From positions 1-34,915 of the forward strand of contig MSJI02000634.1 in NCBI GenBank assembly GCA_001931905.2: a stretch of DNA of 34,915 bases, written 5' to 3'. The translations under genes were made by a program, and so were the position numbers. The DNA is from Cladosporium sp. IMV 00045. Its lineage: Eukaryota; Ascomycota; Dothideomycetes; Cladosporiales; Cladosporiaceae. This document shows positions 30,809 to 34,915 of this stretch, piece by piece. Every line of letters begins with the position of its first letter. Positions within the stretch are counted from its first letter, which is position 1. The notes beneath the pieces were generated by a model, which saw only the letters and a list, made by a program, of their open reading frames with translations, made no database searches and was not told the DNA's origin.

Positions 30809-31894
30809 CTATGACAGAGAGATCTTCTCGAAAGTATCAACGACTTCGAAACGGCTCTTGTCCTCGGCGGAAAGCGGTGCATTCCCGGGTCTGTCGACGA
30901 CCAAGGACTTCATCCCGGCAGCAATAGCAGCCTCGACCTCCTTGACATTGTCGCTCAAGAAGAGGATAGCTTCTGGCGAGAGCTACGAGAAAACCAGTCA
31001 GCAAGTCCAGTTCGGTCCAGTCAATGTCAAAGCAAACGCGAAGTCAAAATCAAAAGTCATGACCAACCTTCATCTCCGCCGCGATCTTCTCATAACTCCC
31101 CTTCTCCGCCTTAAACCCAGCATTGACAGTATCAAACCACCCACCATCCACCAGACCCTCCAAATTCTCCGTCCCGCTCTCACTCTGCACATGCCTCATG
31201 AGCAACTTCTGGGCGAAAACGCTGCCGCTGCTGTAAATCGCCACCCGCCTGCCTTGCGCCTTCCAAGCCTCCAGCGCGGGCACGACGTCGCCGAACAGGC
31301 TCGTGGCGTAGGCGCCGCTCGCGTACCCGTCTTCCCACAGGTAGCCTTGCAGGTTCTTGTGGTAGGCGGCTTTGACGTCGCGGGCGGTGAGGTCGCGGAC
31401 GTGTGCCTCAAGGGCCGCCGGCGAGGTGCGGTGTTCGGCTGGGAAGGCGTCGCGGTAGGGGATGAATTTGGGTGAGTCCCATTGCGTGGCGAGGACGTTG
31501 GGGAGCGCGGAGAGGGCGTAGGGGAACTGCGATTGGGTGAGTCGGTTTGGTTTTGATGAGGTTTGACTTTGCATTCATGTTGATGGTTTTTTTGATTGGC
31601 GAATGAGGCGAAAATGCGGACGTGTGAAAGGAGAATGTGAAACCAGGCAAAAGACCTACCAGCGTCTCTTTGACAAACGAGATCGAGCAAATCGTCCCCT
31701 CTACAAAACACACATGCGTAAGCTTCCAAACCTCATATCGAGCACTCTCAAGAAAGAGTAGTGCAGCAAACAACACAGCCGCAGCGAACGAGACTGAGAA
31801 TTCTACCCTCATCTCACCATCTTCGTTCACCACGGCCCGTACTTTAAAAGGCGCACGTACCAATATCTAGCAATACACACTTGATGCCCTCCAT
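30809..31894 (-). CDS. utr4: Enolase-phosphatase E1 (Utr4/MtnC), with a frame conflict in the last exon
   Basis: HAD-family enzyme of methionine salvage: enolises and dephosphorylates 2,3-diketo-5-methylthio-1-phosphopentane. Exons 31894-31861, 31700-31660, 31526-31068 and a last exon ending at 30809; introns of 160 and 133 bp, then 84 or 94 bp. The HAD nucleophile motif is LLDIEGT (Asp10, Glu12), then KETLFPYAL across a splice, ATQWDSP, LQGYLW, IYSSGS (phosphate-binding Ser) and KAEKGSYEKI. The last exon encodes FLSDNVKEVEAA and RPGNAP, both family hallmarks. The expected acceptor (TAG ending 30984) gives LSPEAILFL, a family-like sequence, but then runs out of frame: one T too many in the TTT at 30960-30962. 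The CAG acceptor ending 30974 keeps frame, giving 232 residues (yeast 227) but replacing LSPEAI by KLSS. So either real splicing at CAG, a sequence error, or a damaged gene. Confidence 0.85.
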
Positions 31895-34800
31895 CTCAAT
31901 CTCAGACTTGCGAACTGCTGCAGAGACAGAACAGTGAAAGAGCGGTCAAGCAAACAACGAACTTGGCGTTGATTCTCAACGAGATCCTGAGCTTACGCTT
32001 GAATTATTCTCCGTAGCAGATTCAGAAGGCCTATGCAGCAGACAGTCGGAATGGCAAGTTGGAAAAAAGATTGCCACTGCCCGACGTACCCACGCACCGC
32101 AGTGAGGCTCGCTCGTTGGTCGTATTGTTTTCTTGATCCCTTTTCGTGAGACGGTGAGGGGGGAGAGGCGAGAACTGGAGATGAAGAAGCGGTGGCGCGC
32201 AAAACAAGTCTTCTTGCGCTAATGTAGGGGGACGAATGCGTGAGGACGCGCCAATGGTGATAGTGCTTCAGGCTCTCCCGCGTGTGGTTGCAGAGATCTA
32301 GGTGAAGAGATGTGTGGGAGTGGAGTCTGCGCGGCGGGAAAAGCCTGCGGTGCGGTGCGTGGTGGAGTGCGACGTTCTCTTTGGGCTGGAGTGGCTGGCT
32401 TTCTGGCAGCGGGTACCTTGGTTGGTTCTGCATGTTGTTGGCATTTTCAGGTTGATGAGAACGAATAGGCATGCGCGTGCACGTTGTTAGCAGACATGGT
32501 CGTCGAATGCTTTGTCATGTTGCTCCTGCGGTGCATCTTGTCGCTGCTCTGAATGCGACAGGAAGTCGTCTGCAATCCCCCAAACGCCCTGAAATGATGG
32601 ACATGAAGATCGACCCAGGGGAACACCGGGTTTTCCTGATCGACTGAGCCAATTCCGATGTGACTTCTTCTTCTCGTTGAGAGAACTCAACCTCCAATTA
32701 CAACCGAAGCAAAGGCGGTCAATAATCGTGAAATAGTAAAATACATACCAGCCCAAATCCTCGTGTCAAGAATCGCGGTCCTATTCCCGCCCGATCATGC
32801 GAGAACGTGGCAAGCAACTCTCTGAGGCCCGGAAACGACGAGACTACTGCAAGCCCACCTCAGCCTAATGCTTTCACATTTCCAGTAGCGCCGGAGGACC
32901 GCGTTTTATTTTTCATATTCGCCATATTCGGCATTAAAGGAGACGGTAAAAACCCAACTTGATCCGGCGTGCTAGCATGTCCAATATGCAGTCGTGCGGA
33001 TCTCGCTGGCGCAAAGCTTTTTGATTCATGAGTATTCAGTACGTACCTGCTACGTTCACGAAGTACCTGAGTCTGCGCTGGCAAGCTCGTCTGCACGCTC
33101 GCAGAGAGAAGAGGGAATATGCTTGTCGTGTTCTGCAGTGCGGTGCGGCGCGATGGCGGTCAATCAATGGGGTTTTCTCTGAAGAGATGTTGAAAAGAGT
33201 GAGCAGCCGCAGTAGTGATATTTTTCAAACCGAAGATGCCCAAAGCAAAGCGAGCGAGCGTGATGACTATAGTAACCGCGGATTTGTGCACTGCTGTACA
33301 TATGCAACAAAAAAGGTGACTGATATCGATCATGCGTATTTGTTTACGAAAAACAAATTAAAAAGCACATCAAAACATCGAAAAGATTATCATCCCATCA
33401 ACCTCACATTCCATGGACGCCTCATGCATATCTAATGAAAACAAGCAGCAAGACCACCTGCATGTGCGTTTCGTTCCGTACAGCCTACGCACAGGATAGT
33501 CACACCGACGATATTCAATAAAAGAGAGAGGGAGAAAAGAAAAAAACGAACATCTCAAGCCAACCGCCGGTTCGCCATCCAACGGGACTGCATATGCATC
33601 TCATGCAGGGCCGGCAGGGGAGGGTGGGAAAATCATCAAAAAATCGAAATTGTTGTAGCGATGCTTGTTTTTGGACAGATCATTACTATCACACCGCTTG
33701 TAACTCATTTCCAACACGTTGCCCATTCATTCGATACTCGCGGCACGATTGGACTCGAGAAGGGGGAGGTTCGGGTATCTCAACAATTACCAATGGGCTA
33801 CTACTGTAAGGCCATGCAGACAGGCTTCGGCTCCGGCGCGACAAACCTTCAATGCAATTATTCCATACTACTGCACAGTCTGCCTTGATCCACGACCTGC
33901 AAGCTGCAGGAACACAACATCAAGCGAGCCATCCGCGGGCGGGAGCGGGCGAGCATTCCATCCATCCTCTTCGCTGGCAGCAAAGCAAGAAAGACAGCAG
34001 CGAGCGTGCGCAAATCGCCGGGTTTGATTTGGGCGCGCGCGGTACGGCGTTATCCTTTCATGCATAATTGAGCATTGGGCAGCCGCGCTACCGGCCGCAA
34101 AGAGCCGGAGTTGACGTCCGGCTCTCTCGCTCGTCTCGCGCAACTCCCACGTGTGCGCGGTGTGTGTCGTTGTCTGCATGAGGCAGGGAGAAGCGGGCAG
34201 GTAGGTAGAGAGACAAAGAGATGCTTGTTCTTGTTCGAAGTGGCGAATTCTAATTCTCGCGGGCAGACAGACACCTGTCAAGAAAGGACCTCGTGGCGGC
34301 GGCTGTGTGTCATTCACAGCCTCTTCCTTTCTTCGTGTTGCTTTCTTCGTCACAGAAGGATACGTAGATACGTACTCGGGGAGCATGGAGAAGCGTCTAG
34401 AACATCCCGATGACGAGCGATGAAAGCCTGCCACCTTCGTCTTCCCTGCCTGCCTCGTTTTGGATTCTTGCGCAATCACAACACGCAAGACAAACCAAGG
34501 AAACAACGGGGGGCACGCGACCAGCCAGACAGAAGACGTTTCGGTCGCCTGCTCTTCGGGTACGATAGGACTTCTCTGCCCTGCTGCCAGTTCTGCCTCG
34601 ACTGCTGCATCTGGGAAGCGAGAACAAAGCACACCCTCAGGAGCGGAAGCCAAGAGCCGAAAGGGCCGCTTATGCAGAGCTGGCTCTCGTATGGTTTCAC
34701 ACACTACTACTTTCGAGAGTCTACTACCAGTAGTCAGGACTGGACTATCGACTTTCTTGGTCTGCCTGCAGAGCCGAGCAGCGGAGCGCGGCGCGCCGGT

Positions 34801-34915
34801 GCTATGAAGAGTCGCTTCTAAGCAGAGAGATGGATTTGTGAGGGTGGCGTGGGGGAGGGTTTCATTCGCTGTGGGATGGGGATAGCGTGCTCTTCCTTAG
34901 AGAGGGAGCTGTTGC
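31895..34915. other. 3-kb region at the right edge without a supportable gene
   Basis: The left part is the utr4 leader and promoter; a TCTGCAG acceptor-like site ending near 31918 on the minus strand could mark a leader intron. Frames at 31993-32472 (159 codons, minus), 33028-33435 (135 codons, plus) and 33868-34704 (278 codons, minus, no ATG at its start) show no domains, so I call none. An AT-rich stretch lies at about 33290-33400, and an inverted repeat at 34101-34125. Confidence 0.5.
34101..34125. repeat. Perfect 9-bp inverted repeat with 7-nt spacer containing TGACG
   Basis: AGAGCCGGA and TCCGGCTCT flank GTTGACG. The spacer together with the right arm reads TGACGTCC, a near match to the bZIP (CRE-like) site. 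It could be a dimeric regulator site or a chance hairpin. Confidence 0.55.

Noticed and set aside
31993..32472. 159-codon minus-strand ATG frame upstream of utr4
   Set aside because: His/Pro/Ser-rich without recognisable motifs; more likely utr4 leader and promoter.
33868..34704. 278-codon minus-strand frame near the right edge
   Set aside because: Begins with GTG, no domain, low-complexity content rich in Arg, Ser, Pro and Cys.
1..34915. tRNA, 5S rRNA, transposon and CRISPR signals
   Set aside because: I looked for tRNA B-box text, the conserved 5S core, transposase or reverse-transcriptase motifs and regularly spaced repeats on both strands and found none; this was by eye, so a covariance-model search could still find a missed tRNA.

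Overview
This window reads as a gene-rich stretch of a filamentous ascomycete genome (Pezizomycotina). Dothideomycetes is my best guess, from overall protein flavour only. The support is eukaryotic: short GT-AG introns (55-160 bp) with CTGAC/CTAAC-type branch sites, housekeeping genes that match fungal Gpi13, Sec16, Neo1, Trm9 and Utr4, and pyrimidine-rich leaders. I see no bacterial operons, mobile-element genes, rRNA, tRNA or CRISPR.

Layout, left to right. (1) 1-883 minus: 5' part of GPI ethanolamine-phosphate transferase 3 (Gpi13/PIG-O), running off the left edge. (2) 2127-2672 minus: a 181-residue single-pass membrane protein of unknown function. (3) 2673-6719: a 4-kb divergent intergenic region with no supportable gene, holding a cluster of GCCAGGCC words and a perfect hairpin. 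(4) 6720-9969 plus: a 1063-residue, mostly disordered protein with a coiled-coil core resembling Sds3/Dep1 subunits of Rpd3-type histone deacetylase complexes (tentative). (5) 11326-17496 minus: Sec16, the COPII/ER-exit-site scaffold. (6) 18348-22325 plus: Neo1-type P4-ATPase flippase, head-to-head with sec16 across 851 bp. (7) 25977-27371 plus: a four-helix membrane protein with a long Ser/Pro-rich tail, unknown. (8) 27675-28863 minus: a compact ubiquitin-specific protease with an unusual Cys box. (9) 29758-30686 plus: Trm9, the wobble-uridine tRNA methyltransferase, two introns. (10) 30809-31894 minus: Utr4 enolase-phosphatase of methionine salvage, three introns and a frame conflict in its last exon. 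(11) 31895-34915: about 3 kb with no supportable gene.

Gpi13 (ER), Sec16 (ER exit) and Neo1 (Golgi/endosome) all serve the early secretory pathway, and sec16 and neo1 share a promoter region. Trm9 (SAM-consuming) and Utr4 (methionine recycling) are tail to tail. Either association could be chance. I did not find a convincing new multi-gene system. The best leads are the utr4 frame conflict, the GCCAGGCC cluster, the sec16/neo1 shared promoter with an overlapping uORF at neo1, the divergent protease, and the two orphan membrane proteins.
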